A stretch of DNA of 64,000 bases from NCBI RefSeq assembly GCF_002532535.1, contig NZ_NQWI01000016.1, positions 1 through 64,000 of the forward strand. Reading direction: 5' to 3'. The position numbers and the translations under genes are program-made. The DNA is from Candidatus Viridilinea mediisalina (GTDB lineage: Bacteria; Chloroflexota; Chloroflexia; Chloroflexales; Chloroflexaceae). The stretch's first letter is position 1; the number at the start of each line of letters is the position of its first letter. Of this stretch, positions 1 through 9,433 are shown one piece after another. The notes beneath the pieces were generated by a model. The model made no database searches. It saw only the letters and a program-made list of their open reading frames with translations, and had not been told where the DNA came from.

Positions 1-1
1 G

Positions 2-245
<244 letters not shown>

Positions 246-300
246 GATTGTCAGGACGTCGTGGGGCTTATGTGCTAATAAAGCGAGGGAGCAAAGAAAG

Positions 301-1197
301 ATGGGCAAGACAGCGCAATGTATTATATGCCATTCAAAGACCAAATCTCGCAAAAAATATAATCCACGTTCGCTAAATTCTTTGTTTAAGCATAATATTA
401 AGCGATTTTTGCTTGATCCATTCTCTCAGATCAAGAAAATAGGTCGGAAGCCAGTGTTTGGAGGTTATGTAATCGTTTGTGATAATTGTGGACATGGCAT
501 GTTAGAACACCCTCCTACGAAGAGTGTATTGCAAGATTATTATCGAGATCAATATTGGTCAGATCGTTTTGTGGATACAATTGACAAAATAGATTTAGAA
601 AAAGAACCGAGAGCTAACGCACAGATGGACGTAGTATGTAACTTTGTAAACTGTCACGATATTAATAATGTTTTGGAAATTGGTGCAGGATCTGCAAAAG
701 CCTCTTTACTAATTCAAAAAAGATACGGTAATAAACCTCAATTACATGTTTGTGAACCTAGTTCTAAATGGGTTGATTATTATAATCATTTCGGCATAAG
801 AAAAATAGCCGATTATTTTCCGTATGGAGATTCTGAAAATTTTATTTTTGACTACATTCATACCAGTCATTGGTTGGAGCATGTACTTGATTTGCATGAG
901 GTATTAATAAATTTGCATCAAGTACTTGCACCAAACGGTTATATTTTCCTTGAAGTACCCAACACTGAACATTTCTATTGGGATCTACCCACAAGAAATG
1001 ACATTCCACATATCCACTTCTTTACACGTCGCTCATTATTGCAAGCCATGAATTCTTATGATTTTGAGTGCTTATCGATCGAAGAGTATGGGATTACATT
1101 CGCGGAAGCACAACAAGGAATACCCTTGACGGCAGATCGTTATGGCCTGTGTGAGCAAGGCTATTGGATTCGTGGGTTGTTTCGTAAAACCCGCTAG
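301..1197 (+). CDS. Class I SAM-dependent methyltransferase with N-terminal zinc ribbon
   Basis: 298 residues. Two CxxC pairs (C7/C10 and C60/C63) form a probable zinc ribbon, as in the C-methyltransferase-like proteins of sugar and polysaccharide loci. A Rossmann SAM-binding motif (VLEIGAGSAK, residues 124-133) follows, then a WLEH segment near 191-194 typical of Methyltransf_11/23 folds. The gene is visibly richer in A/T than the neighbours, suggesting recent transfer. It lies 15 bases before neuA on the same strand and probably modifies a sugar of the surface glycan. The acceptor cannot be told from sequence. Confidence 0.75.
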   Translation: MGKTAQCIICHSKTKSRKKYNPRSLNSLFKHNIKRFLLDPFSQIKKIGRKPVFGGYVIVCDNCGHGMLEHPPTKSVLQDYYRDQYWSDRFVDTIDKIDLEKEPRANAQMDVVCNFVNCHDINNVLEIGAGSAKASLLIQKRYGNKPQLHVCEPSSKWVDYYNHFGIRKIADYFPYGDSENFIFDYIHTSHWLEHVLDLHEVLINLHQVLAPNGYIFLEVPNTEHFYWDLPTRNDIPHIHFFTRRSLLQAMNSYDFECLSIEEYGITFAEAQQGIPLTADRYGLCEQGYWIRGLFRKTR

Positions 1198-1212
1198 ATT
1201 TCTCACGTTATC

Positions 1213-1911
1213 ATGAAAATCTTGGCACTTATTCCCGCACGTGCTGGATCTAAAAGGTTGCCTCAAAAGAACATAATGTTACTTGCTGGCAAACCTCTCA
1301 TCTTCTGGTCAGTTAAAGTTGCATTGCAATCTCCAATCATTGATCGGGTGATTGTATCTACAGATTCATCTGAAATTGCGCAGATTGCGCGAAATGCCGG
1401 TGCTGAAGTTCCATTTCTTCGTCCTGCTGAACTTGCAGCGGATCATACTGCAGATTTTCCTGTGTTTGAGCATGCACTTGTTTGGCTAGAACAACACGAG
1501 GCGTATACACCTGATTTAGTAGCTTGGTTACGACCAACATCGCCACTTCGTACCGTTGAAGATCTTGCATCCGCATTTGACACCTTATTGCGCACGGGGG
1601 CCGATAGTGTCCGTTCTGTGGTTGAGGTAGAACACCATCCCTATTGGATGAAGTGGATTGAGCAAGAATGTCTCGTGCCATTTTTATCTTCCAAGGACGA
1701 GACAGTATACTATCAGCATCAACTGCTGCCGCCCGTCTATCGTCTCAATGGTGCGGTTGATATAACATGGGTTGCTCAGGCGCGCCTACATGACACACTG
1801 TTTGGCAAAACTGTAGCTGCCTATGTAATGCCGCGAGAACGCAGTATTGATATTGATACGATCATGGACTTGAAAATAGCTGAATTATTGATGCAAGAAA
1901 GAGGTGATTGA
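1213..1911 (+). CDS. neuA: CMP-nonulosonate (acylneuraminate) cytidylyltransferase
   Basis: 232 residues, the normal length. It transfers CMP from CTP to a nonulosonic acid (sialic, legionaminic or pseudaminic type), giving the donor used by glycosyltransferases. The N-terminal nucleotide-binding motif LIPARAGSKRLPQKN is complete. VIVSTDSSEIA, LRPTSPLRT, RLNGAVDITW and the C-terminal IDIDTIMDLKIAE are also recognisable. The stop overlaps the GTG start of neuB by eight bases, so the two are translationally coupled. Which nonulosonic acid is activated is not determinable here. Confidence 0.9.
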   Translation: MKILALIPARAGSKRLPQKNIMLLAGKPLIFWSVKVALQSPIIDRVIVSTDSSEIAQIARNAGAEVPFLRPAELAADHTADFPVFEHALVWLEQHEAYTPDLVAWLRPTSPLRTVEDLASAFDTLLRTGADSVRSVVEVEHHPYWMKWIEQECLVPFLSSKDETVYYQHQLLPPVYRLNGAVDITWVAQARLHDTLFGKTVAAYVMPRERSIDIDTIMDLKIAELLMQERGD

Positions 1912-2974
1912 AGTGCAAATCCAACTTGCTAATCGTCGCATTGGTGCAGGACAGCCCTGTTTTATCATTGCTGAAGCAGGAGTTAATCATAACGGCGATG
2001 TCCAATTAGCTAAAGAATTGATCTATAAGGCAAAAGAGGCTGGGGCCGATTGTGTAAAATTTCAGACCTTTAAGGCTGAACGGATCATTACCGCAACCGC
2101 TCCAAAAGCAGCCTATCAACTACAAACTACCGATCCACAAGAATCACAAATGGAGATGTTGCGAAAGCTTGAGTTGGCGATGAAAGTGTATGGTGAATTA
2201 CTTGCCTTAGCTAAAAAACTAGATATTTTTTTCATGTCCACTCCTTACAGTGTTGAAGATGTAGATTTTCTTACGGATATTGGTGTTTCTGCTTTTAAGT
2301 TGGCTTCTATTCAAATTGTTGAACCCTATTTACTACGTCATGCTGCTCAAAAAGGAATTCCGATGATTATATCTACGGGTATGGCCTATTTGTCAGAAAT
2401 TGACACGGCATTGCGAACAGTCCGTCGCACGGGAAATGAGCAGATCGTCTTATTGCAATGTACAACCAACTATCCATCACGCTTGGAAGATACACATTTA
2501 CACGCTATGGTGATGATGCGTGATGCGTTTGGCACCCTTGTTGGTTATTCAGATCATACGCAAAGTGACATTGCTTGCATTGCTGCGGTGGCGCTCGGTG
2601 CCTGCGTGGTTGAAAAGCACTTTACTTTAGATAAACACCTTCCAGGGCCAGATCAGTCAACTTCGTATGATCCGCAAGAATTTGCGCGCTTGGTTCGCGC
2701 AATCAGAGACACCGAGCTGGTTCTCGGAAGGCGCATCAAGGAACCGACCGCGACCGAACAAGCCAATATGATGGGGATGCGCCGTAGCATTGTGGCCAAG
2801 CGCGACCTCCAGCTTGGCGAAGTACTGACCGCAGCCGATCTTACGTTCAAACGTCCGGCCAATGGTCTTGCTCCAGCAACGCTTGATGCGATCGTTGGGC
2901 GACGCTTGGTGCGAGCAGTTGCCGCCGATGCTTGTATTGACTTTGCCGATCTGGGTGAATATGATGGTGGTTGA
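1904..2974 (+). CDS. neuB: Nonulosonate (N-acetylneuraminate-type) synthase
   Basis: 356 residues. It condenses phosphoenolpyruvate with a six-carbon amino sugar to make a nine-carbon nonulosonic acid. The NeuB TIM barrel covers about residues 15-260 (IIAEAGVNHNGD, VKFQTF, STPYS, FKLAS, STGM, YSDH, VEKHFT). A C-terminal SAF/antifreeze-like domain covers about 285-350 (RRSIVAKRDLQLGE onward). The start is GTG at 1904, inside the end of neuA; a second GTG lies three codons later. The 3' end overlaps the GNAT gene. LegI or PseI specificity is possible. Confidence 0.9.
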   Translation: MIEVQIQLANRRIGAGQPCFIIAEAGVNHNGDVQLAKELIYKAKEAGADCVKFQTFKAERIITATAPKAAYQLQTTDPQESQMEMLRKLELAMKVYGELLALAKKLDIFFMSTPYSVEDVDFLTDIGVSAFKLASIQIVEPYLLRHAAQKGIPMIISTGMAYLSEIDTALRTVRRTGNEQIVLLQCTTNYPSRLEDTHLHAMVMMRDAFGTLVGYSDHTQSDIACIAAVALGACVVEKHFTLDKHLPGPDQSTSYDPQEFARLVRAIRDTELVLGRRIKEPTATEQANMMGMRRSIVAKRDLQLGEVLTAADLTFKRPANGLAPATLDAIVGRRLVRAVAADACIDFADLGEYDGG

Positions 2975-3425
2975 TAAGCTCCAGATTCGCTCGCTTGAAC
3001 CGAATGACGTTGCCGCTTTTGCTACATTTTTGGCTGATGCCGAGGCGAGTGGTGCTGCACATTTCTTTCATCCGCACGACTTCTCGGCAACAGAAGCGCA
3101 ACGCATCTGTACCTATACTGGTCAAGATGCCTATTATGCGCTCTGGATAGGGCAACGCATTGCTGTCTATGGCATGCTGCGCGGCTGGGATAGTGGCTAT
3201 GATATGCCTTCATTGGGTGTTATTGTGAGTTCGCAGGATCGTAGGCAAGGTCTAGGGCAATTGTTTATGTCTTTTCTCCATTGCGCAGCCAAGTTGCATG
3301 GTGCCCAGCGCATCCGACTCAAGGTCTATCCTGAAAATGAGCCAGCGCTGCACTTATATCAACAACTAGGCTATCAGTTTACGGCGAGTGAAGCCGGTCA
3401 GTTGGTAGGATACATTGAGCTATGA
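2961..3425 (+). CDS. GNAT family N-acetyltransferase
   Basis: About 154 residues from ATG 2961 (a second ATG is at 2964), chosen because it gives a full GNAT domain and overlaps the neuB stop. The acetyl-CoA-binding segment appears as VIVSSQDRRQGLGQLF, followed by the C-terminal IRLKVYPENEPALHLYQQLGYQF. Position between neuB and a sugar isomerase suggests that it N-acetylates an amino sugar precursor, comparable to PseH/LegH. The role is inferred from context. Its stop overlaps the next ATG (ATGA). Confidence 0.75.
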   Translation: MMVVDKLQIRSLEPNDVAAFATFLADAEASGAAHFFHPHDFSATEAQRICTYTGQDAYYALWIGQRIAVYGMLRGWDSGYDMPSLGVIVSSQDRRQGLGQLFMSFLHCAAKLHGAQRIRLKVYPENEPALHLYQQLGYQFTASEAGQLVGYIEL

Positions 3426-4294
3426 TGGTAACACCTGCTCCAATTTTTGTGTCTACTGCCTGTCTTCCGCACACCGAACCACTCTTGGCGCGGGTTGTGG
3501 CGTACCATAACTGCGGTCTAATGTTTGTTGAGCTTGGGGCCAGGGTCGAGTTAGATTTTGCAGAGCCACTCTGTTCCATCTTGCCAGTTGGATCGTACCT
3601 CATTCATAACTACTTTCCACCGCCTGCTATTCCCTTTGTACTTAACCTCGCCTCGGCTGACACCACGGTCTACCAACACAGTTTAGAACTGGTGGAGCAG
3701 GCTTTAGAGCTTACCGCACAGCTAGGAGCACCGTTCTACTCGGTGCATGCCGGGTTCATCACCGATCCTACCGCTTTTGGTACGACGAGTTTCGTCTTTC
3801 CACCGCCACAGAACCCTGAAGATACAGCGGCTGCGCTCCAGCGGTTCATCAGCGCGATGCATCGTTTAGCTGACACCGCGCAGCGCCGTGGGGTGTACCT
3901 GCTGATTGAAAATAATATTTGCTCACACGAACTGGTCGGGAAACTCCTGCTCCAGAATGCTGATGAGTTCTTGCAGTTCTTCCAGGCGTTACCGCATCCC
4001 AATCTTGGTATTCTCCTCGACACCGGGCACCTCAACGTGAGCGCACATACATTAGGTTTTGATCGTCTGGCGTTCATTGAGCAGGTAGCGCCATACATCA
4101 AAGCGTTTCACATCCACGACAACGATCGACAAGCTGATCTTCATCAGCCGATCCAGCCTGATAGTTGGATTCTTGAGGTACTCAAGCGCCCTGAGTTTGT
4201 GGCCCTGCCTATAGTAGTTGAAGCGACGTTTGCCCACGTCACTGCATTGCGCGACCACGTAGCCTGGTTGCGCGGGGAGTTGGGTCGTGATTGA
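3422..4294 (+). CDS. Sugar phosphate isomerase/epimerase (xylose isomerase-like TIM barrel)
   Basis: 290 residues with the AP-endonuclease-2/xylose-isomerase-like fold. Probable metal ligands are the Glu of LIENN, the Asp-x-x-His of LDTGH, the histidines of FHIHDND and the Glu of VVEAT, in the order expected for the family. It overlaps the acetyltransferase before it and the methyltransferase after it, so it belongs to the nonulosonate/amino-sugar operon. The substrate is unknown; a sugar isomerisation or epimerisation feeding the pathway is the natural guess. Confidence 0.75.
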   Translation: MMVTPAPIFVSTACLPHTEPLLARVVAYHNCGLMFVELGARVELDFAEPLCSILPVGSYLIHNYFPPPAIPFVLNLASADTTVYQHSLELVEQALELTAQLGAPFYSVHAGFITDPTAFGTTSFVFPPPQNPEDTAAALQRFISAMHRLADTAQRRGVYLLIENNICSHELVGKLLLQNADEFLQFFQALPHPNLGILLDTGHLNVSAHTLGFDRLAFIEQVAPYIKAFHIHDNDRQADLHQPIQPDSWILEVLKRPEFVALPIVVEATFAHVTALRDHVAWLRGELGRD

Positions 4295-5189
4295 TCGCAT
4301 GAACTGTATCCTCTGCCATTCGCTGGCAACGCCCGAACTTGTAAGTTCGTCTGTGCGCGATGACAACCATTTTAGGGTTGTCCGCTGCCTTACATGCGGC
4401 CATGTGCAACTCGACCCACTACCATCAGAAGAAGATGATGCCAAATTCTATGCCGATGATCAACAGACCCGTAGACTTGTCGGTGATGTGGATTTTGATC
4501 TACTAAGGAGTAATACTACTACGGACACTCAGCGACGCGTTGATTGGTTGCGTTCTGTCGCCTCGCCACAAGCAGGCGCGGTGTTAGATGTCGGCTGTGG
4601 CTATGGATTTTATGTAGAAGCCCTGGTTCAAGCGGGCTATCGTGCAACTGGATTAGATGTCAGCCATGCACGTGTTAGTTTGGCAAGAATGCATACAGAG
4701 GGTGAATTTATCAATGGAAGCATTGATGAGGATTTTACTATCCGCTATGCTGCGAGTTTTCATGTAATAACTTTATTTCATGTCTTGGAGCATGTCCGAA
4801 CGCCGATGAATTTTTTACATGATTGTGCTAAATTGGCCACCTCAGGTGGTAAACTTCTGCTAGAAGTCCCCAATCTAAACGATGAGTTACTTGAGGTGCA
4901 AGCTGCATACCGGGCTTTTTATTGGCAAAGAGCACACCTTAGCTACTTTGATCCAGCATGACTAGAATTAACCCTGCGTCGAGCAGGCTTCAAACACTTC
5001 ACAATTCGTGGCGTGCAACGCTACGGATTGCGAAATGTACTCCATTGGTTAGATGAAGCTAAGCCTCAATTGTCAGCGCCTTCTTTTGAAACAAGTGAAC
5101 CAATACTACACCGTGCAGAACAACTCTATCGTGCCGATCGCGAGCGATCCATGCGTTGTGATACGCTAATCGCTGAGGTATACCTATGA
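4287..5189 (+). pseudogene. Zinc-ribbon SAM methyltransferase interrupted by an in-frame TGA
   Basis: From GTG 4287 the frame runs 224 codons to TGA at 4959-4961. It then continues without another stop for 75 codons to TGA at 5187-5189, which overlaps the ATG of the next gene (5186). The first part has CxxC pairs (CILC, CLTCGH) and a SAM motif (VLDVGCGYGF). The part after the stop (LELTLRRAGFKHFTIRGVQR onward) is the family's usual C-terminal continuation. The break therefore falls inside one domain of a 300-codon gene. A Ser TCA to TGA change would explain it; a sequencing error or readthrough cannot be excluded. Confidence 0.75.
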
Positions 5190-6661
5190 AATTTGACATT
5201 CAACATACGATTACCATCCTCACGGTACCATCAAGCGCTACGATCAGGCAAGTGATGCAAGCCATTGATCGTGGTGCCCTCGGCATTGCCCTCATTGTTG
5301 AGCCAGAAACCGAACATTTCGTGGGCCTGGTTACTGATGGTGATGTGCGTCGTGCGCTTTTGAGAGATTGTGGCCTTGAGTCACAAGTGCTTGCGATCAA
5401 ACACCTACCTTCGGTTACCGCTCCAATGGGAACACCCGTTGAGCAATTGCTCAATTTGTTGGAGGGGGACATTAAAATCGTACCCTTGCTTGATGCGGAT
5501 GGCAAGGTGGCTGATCTTGTGCGCCTGGATCGCCACGTTCGTCTACCAGTTGCCGAGCCATCGATCGGCGAACGTGAATTGCAGTATGTAAGTGAGTGCA
5601 TCTTAACTGGCTGGATTTCTTCAGCCGGGAAGTTTGTGACCCAATTTGAGCAGCAGTTTGCGGCGTTTTGCAACACGAGCCACGCGGTTGCTGTATCAAA
5701 TGGAACCGTTGCCCTACACTTGGCGCTTGAAGTCCTCGGCATTGGCTCCGGTGATGAGGTCATTATCCCGAGCCTAACCTTTGCAGCAACTGCGAACGCT
5801 GTCATCCACACTGGAGCAACCCCCGTGATGGTAGACTGCACGCTTGATACTTGGACTATTGATCCAGTTGCAATTGCCGCGCACATTACTCCCAAGACAA
5901 AAGCGATCATCCCCGTCCATCTGTATGGGCATCCAGCCGATATGGATCCCATTATGGAACTTGCAACCCAACATGGGCTCTTTGTTATTGAAGATGCCGC
6001 CGAAGCGCATGGAGCCCGCTATAAGGGTAAGCCCGTTGGCTCGCTGGGCGACATTGGCTGCTTCAGTTTCTACGGTAACAAAATCGTGACGACAGGTGAA
6101 GGGGGTATGCTCACCCTTAACAATGTTACTTGGGATAGCAGAGCAAGGGTATTACGCGATCATGGTATGGATAAGCAGAGGCGCTACTGGCATACTGAGA
6201 TTGGCTATAACTACCGGCTCACCAACCTTCAGGCTGCGATTGGGGTAGCGCAAATGGAGCGCATTGAGCAGACCTTGGACAAACGGGCTGATTTAGCAGC
6301 AACCTATCGGCGCATGTTAGCCGACGTACCAGGTATCACCTTTCCGCCTGCTGCGCCATGGGCCGAACCAGTCTGCTGGTTATACTCAATCTTGATTGAT
6401 AAGAACCTAGCAGGCTTCTCGCGCGACACTCTAATGAGTGCCTTAGGAGCGGAGGGGATCGATGCACGTCCCTTCTTCTTCCCGCTTTCTGCTATGCCCA
6501 TCTATGCCGACCACGCCCGCCTGACCAACAACTACCTAGTGACAGATGAGATCTCAGCGTGCGGTGTGAGCCTGCCCTCTTCGTTGAAAATTGGTGAGCG
6601 TGATATTGCTACTATTCGTGAGACGATGCTCCTTTTACGTGCTGCTGCGATGAAGTCATGA
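5186..6661 (+). CDS. CBS-domain/DegT-DnrJ-EryC1 aminotransferase fusion
   Basis: 491 residues. Residues 1-118 form a CBS pair (GLVTDGDVRRALL, DIKIVPLLDADGKVADLV), a nucleotide-sensing module. Residues 120-490 form a PLP-dependent sugar aminotransferase of the perosamine-synthase type: substrate-loop WISSAGKF, cofactor Asp270 in VIEDAAEAHG, and Schiff-base Lys299 in SFYGNKIVTTGEGGM. Such enzymes convert nucleotide-4-keto-6-deoxysugars to 4-amino sugars. CBS pairs in nonulosonate loci are known on the PtmE-type nucleotidyltransferase; finding one on the aminotransferase is less usual. ATGA overlap with the preceding gene suggests coupling. Confidence 0.85.
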   Translation: MKFDIQHTITILTVPSSATIRQVMQAIDRGALGIALIVEPETEHFVGLVTDGDVRRALLRDCGLESQVLAIKHLPSVTAPMGTPVEQLLNLLEGDIKIVPLLDADGKVADLVRLDRHVRLPVAEPSIGERELQYVSECILTGWISSAGKFVTQFEQQFAAFCNTSHAVAVSNGTVALHLALEVLGIGSGDEVIIPSLTFAATANAVIHTGATPVMVDCTLDTWTIDPVAIAAHITPKTKAIIPVHLYGHPADMDPIMELATQHGLFVIEDAAEAHGARYKGKPVGSLGDIGCFSFYGNKIVTTGEGGMLTLNNVTWDSRARVLRDHGMDKQRRYWHTEIGYNYRLTNLQAAIGVAQMERIEQTLDKRADLAATYRRMLADVPGITFPPAAPWAEPVCWLYSILIDKNLAGFSRDTLMSALGAEGIDARPFFFPLSAMPIYADHARLTNNYLVTDEISACGVSLPSSLKIGERDIATIRETMLLLRAAAMKS

Positions 6662-6673
6662 GGCACGCCCCCC

Positions 6674-8131
6674 ATGCTCTCCGATCTCAAAGGCCTCGCC
6701 TCGCGCTCGATTGTCTATAGTTCGGGCGATCTGTTGCTCCGAGCGATTAGTTTCTTGCTGTTGCCCATCTATACGCGGGTGCTTACGCCGACCGATTATG
6801 GCATTCTTGCTGTGACGGGCTTGGTTGCGGCAATACTTGCCCTGTTGAGTTCTCTCAGTCTGCACGGGTTTGTTTATCCTACCTACTTTGCCCAGACGAA
6901 TGAGCTAACGCGCCGTCGGGCTCTAGGCACACTTTTTGTTGCGATTCTGCTCATCGGCTTTACTTTTACCCTCATTACTGATCAGGTTGGTACGCTCCTT
7001 TTCCCGCTTATCTTTCCTGATGTATCTTTTCAACCCTACATTCGTATCGCCATCTGGACAACCTTCCTCGCTTCGTGGCAGTTGGTGCCTCTTGCCATCC
7101 TCAAAGCCCAAGAGCGGAGCGTTACCTATGTACTCCTTACGGTCGCGGGTTCGCTCTTGCACTCTGCGATCGCGCTGGGCTTGGTAGTCTACCTGGGCCA
7201 GGGGGTATGGGGCATGCTGGTTGCGGCTTTTGCTGCTGCCATTCTTATGCTCATTCCGTACCTCGTAGTAACGTTGCGTAACATTACCCTAGCTTTGGAG
7301 CGCGAGACGCTCAACGCCGCGCTCATCTTTTCGCTCCCGCTTGTGCCCCACGCCCTCGCCGGATGGCTCTTGCAACTCTCCGACCGCGCCATTTTGCAGT
7401 GGTATGTTCCGCTTGAACAATTGGGCATCTATTCACTGGCCTACACCCTTGGCATGCTGATCAGCATTGTGGCTACCGCAATGAATGCGGCCTGGGTTCC
7501 CTTCCTCTTTCGAACTGATGCCAACGAGGGGCTTAGTGCTTCTACACGGCTTGGCCAGTTGGCAACCTACTATGCCCTTATCCTCTGCTTCGTTGCCCTT
7601 GGTTTTCATCTGTTAGCCGAACCGATCCTTACGATCATGACCCCAGCGAGTTACCATGGGGCGATTGCGCTTATGCCTTGGATGATTGCCGGTCAACTGC
7701 TCTCCGGCCTCTATTTCATTCCTGTCAGTTACCTCTTTCTGCGTCGTAAAACGCGGCTGGTTCCACAGATTACAGTCGTTGCTGCCATTGTAAATTTGTT
7801 TTTGAATCTCTGGTTTATTCCATCTTTTGGGGTGATAGCAGCAGCATGGACGACCTTTATCAGTTATGCTATAATGCTATTTCTCGCATGGCGTTTGGCT
7901 TTTAAGGTCTATCCAGTGGTATATGAATATAGGCGTCTAGCAATAATTGCTCTAATTACGATACTACTCTGGCTTATTGGTCATTACCTTTCTTTGGCAA
8001 GTCTTTGGTCATTGGTTTTTGCTAAGCTAGGCTTGCTGCTTCTATTACCGCTACTTCTTGTAGCGTTTGGTTTTCTTTCAACAGGAGAGAAACGGCGGAT
8101 TGGGTTGTTGTTTCGAAAAAAGATCGCTTAA
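6674..8131 (+). CDS. Polysaccharide flippase (Wzx/MviN-like, MOP superfamily)
   Basis: 485 residues, almost entirely hydrophobic with about 12-14 predicted membrane segments. The N-terminus (YSSGDLLLRAISFLLLPIYTRVLTPTDYG, split across positions 12-40) is the hallmark opening of O-unit and teichuronic-acid flippases. It would move lipid-linked glycan units across the cytoplasmic membrane. It lies 12 bases after the aminotransferase, so very likely in the same transcript. This locus therefore uses a Wzx-type route, unlike the ABC-type locus at 48-64 kb. Confidence 0.85.
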   Translation: MLSDLKGLASRSIVYSSGDLLLRAISFLLLPIYTRVLTPTDYGILAVTGLVAAILALLSSLSLHGFVYPTYFAQTNELTRRRALGTLFVAILLIGFTFTLITDQVGTLLFPLIFPDVSFQPYIRIAIWTTFLASWQLVPLAILKAQERSVTYVLLTVAGSLLHSAIALGLVVYLGQGVWGMLVAAFAAAILMLIPYLVVTLRNITLALERETLNAALIFSLPLVPHALAGWLLQLSDRAILQWYVPLEQLGIYSLAYTLGMLISIVATAMNAAWVPFLFRTDANEGLSASTRLGQLATYYALILCFVALGFHLLAEPILTIMTPASYHGAIALMPWMIAGQLLSGLYFIPVSYLFLRRKTRLVPQITVVAAIVNLFLNLWFIPSFGVIAAAWTTFISYAIMLFLAWRLAFKVYPVVYEYRRLAIIALITILLWLIGHYLSLASLWSLVFAKLGLLLLLPLLLVAFGFLSTGEKRRIGLLFRKKIA

Positions 8132-8134
8132 TCT

Positions 8135-9433
8135 ATGAATATTCGCAATCTAACGCATCATCTTAGATTACGTCTTGAGCAATTTCGTGCAATTCTTATT
8201 CCTGATACATTTAAGAAGCTTAAACGTTGCGATGTTCTCTTGTGCTGTCATGATGCAAATCGTGGTGAGACATTAGAGGGTTTGGCCTATTCAAGGCTTC
8301 TGGATAGTGTTGCTGAAGAGTTAATGCACAAAGGATTGCATTGTGCACAGTTTGCCTTCCACTATAATGTCTTGGTTGGGGCAAAGGCATGGGGTAGGCC
8401 CGTTTCAGTTAATCGTAGACGATTCTTAAATGGCTTTATTCTCTTCTTGTTGCGCCGGTTTAAGCATTTGCGCTTGCTAGACTTTGGGAAAGTCGTTGCG
8501 TATCAAGAGCAGCATGAGCAACATTTGTATGCTCAACTGCTTGAGCTAACAGATTGTCGCTGTGTTGTCGCGATAAATGCAGCACCCGCACTGTGCCAGG
8601 TTGCTCGCCGGAAACGGATACCAGTAGTTGAATTGCTGCATGGTATTGGCTATACGCCTGTGCCATGGGGTTGGGGTACGGCAGCGGCTGATGGTTTGCC
8701 AACCAAGATTTTATCCCTGGATGATGTGAGTACCAAGACATTCTCCACACTTAAGCATAAGGGTATCGAAGTACGACAAATCCCACATCCTTGGTTTAAG
8801 CGTTTTGTTGATCCAGCGCTACGTCAACAGTTGCCCGCAGAGTGGCGCGTGCTGCCATCATGGATGCAGACTGATCGCAAGATTGTGATGGTAACGTTTC
8901 AATGGGGATTTTCTGGTGAAATACCTTATCTAAAAGGCATTTTACCTAATGGCTTGATTCATGATGAACTCATTCGAACCATTGAACTTACACCTTCGGT
9001 TCTTTGGTTGTTGAGGCTGCATCCTGTACAATTACGTAGAACATACTATAAAAACCAACATTTATTTATTAGTAAATTAACTAAAAAATACACGAATTGT
9101 GAATGGTTTCAGGCTTCAACGCTGCCACTTCCTTTACTTTTTCACAAATGTCATGGACATATCACAATGACTAGCATGACGGTTTATGAAGCTGCATTTT
9201 TAGGTGTTCCTTCGTTGCTATTAAGTCCAACGCTTCAATCGGGTGGCATCCATGAAAATAGCTTTCTCGATCTACGCCAAACTGGTTACGCTACACTTGG
9301 CACGCTCAATGCTGAGGCGATTGCCGCTTGGGTGAGGCAAACGCAGCGTTGTGCTACGGCGTTTCAAACTCAAGGCGGTGATGATTGGGATGCGACGGTA
9401 GAGTGGATGTTTCAACCTAATCAGAGCACATGA
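8135..9433 (+). CDS. Putative capsule-type glycosyltransferase, GT-B fold
   Basis: 432 residues, no close family that I can name with certainty. The C-terminal part contains a GT-B-like donor-site pattern (MTSMTVYEAAFLGVPSLLLS) resembling KpsS/polysialyltransferase-like and CDP-glycerol-transferase-like proteins. The middle has LLHGIGYTP, reminiscent of the HG motif of these families. Base composition drops towards A/T compared with the flanking wecB. The start ATG is three bases after the flippase stop and the end overlaps the wecB ATG. Transfer of a CMP-nonulosonate is an attractive but unproven role. Confidence 0.5.
   Translation: MNIRNLTHHLRLRLEQFRAILIPDTFKKLKRCDVLLCCHDANRGETLEGLAYSRLLDSVAEELMHKGLHCAQFAFHYNVLVGAKAWGRPVSVNRRRFLNGFILFLLRRFKHLRLLDFGKVVAYQEQHEQHLYAQLLELTDCRCVVAINAAPALCQVARRKRIPVVELLHGIGYTPVPWGWGTAAADGLPTKILSLDDVSTKTFSTLKHKGIEVRQIPHPWFKRFVDPALRQQLPAEWRVLPSWMQTDRKIVMVTFQWGFSGEIPYLKGILPNGLIHDELIRTIELTPSVLWLLRLHPVQLRRTYYKNQHLFISKLTKKYTNCEWFQASTLPLPLLFHKCHGHITMTSMTVYEAAFLGVPSLLLSPTLQSGGIHENSFLDLRQTGYATLGTLNAEAIAAWVRQTQRCATAFQTQGGDDWDATVEWMFQPNQST

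Noticed and set aside
4959-4961. Selenocysteine at the in-frame TGA.
   Set aside because: No SECIS-like hairpin directly after the codon was evident, and the family does not use a Cys or Sec at this place.
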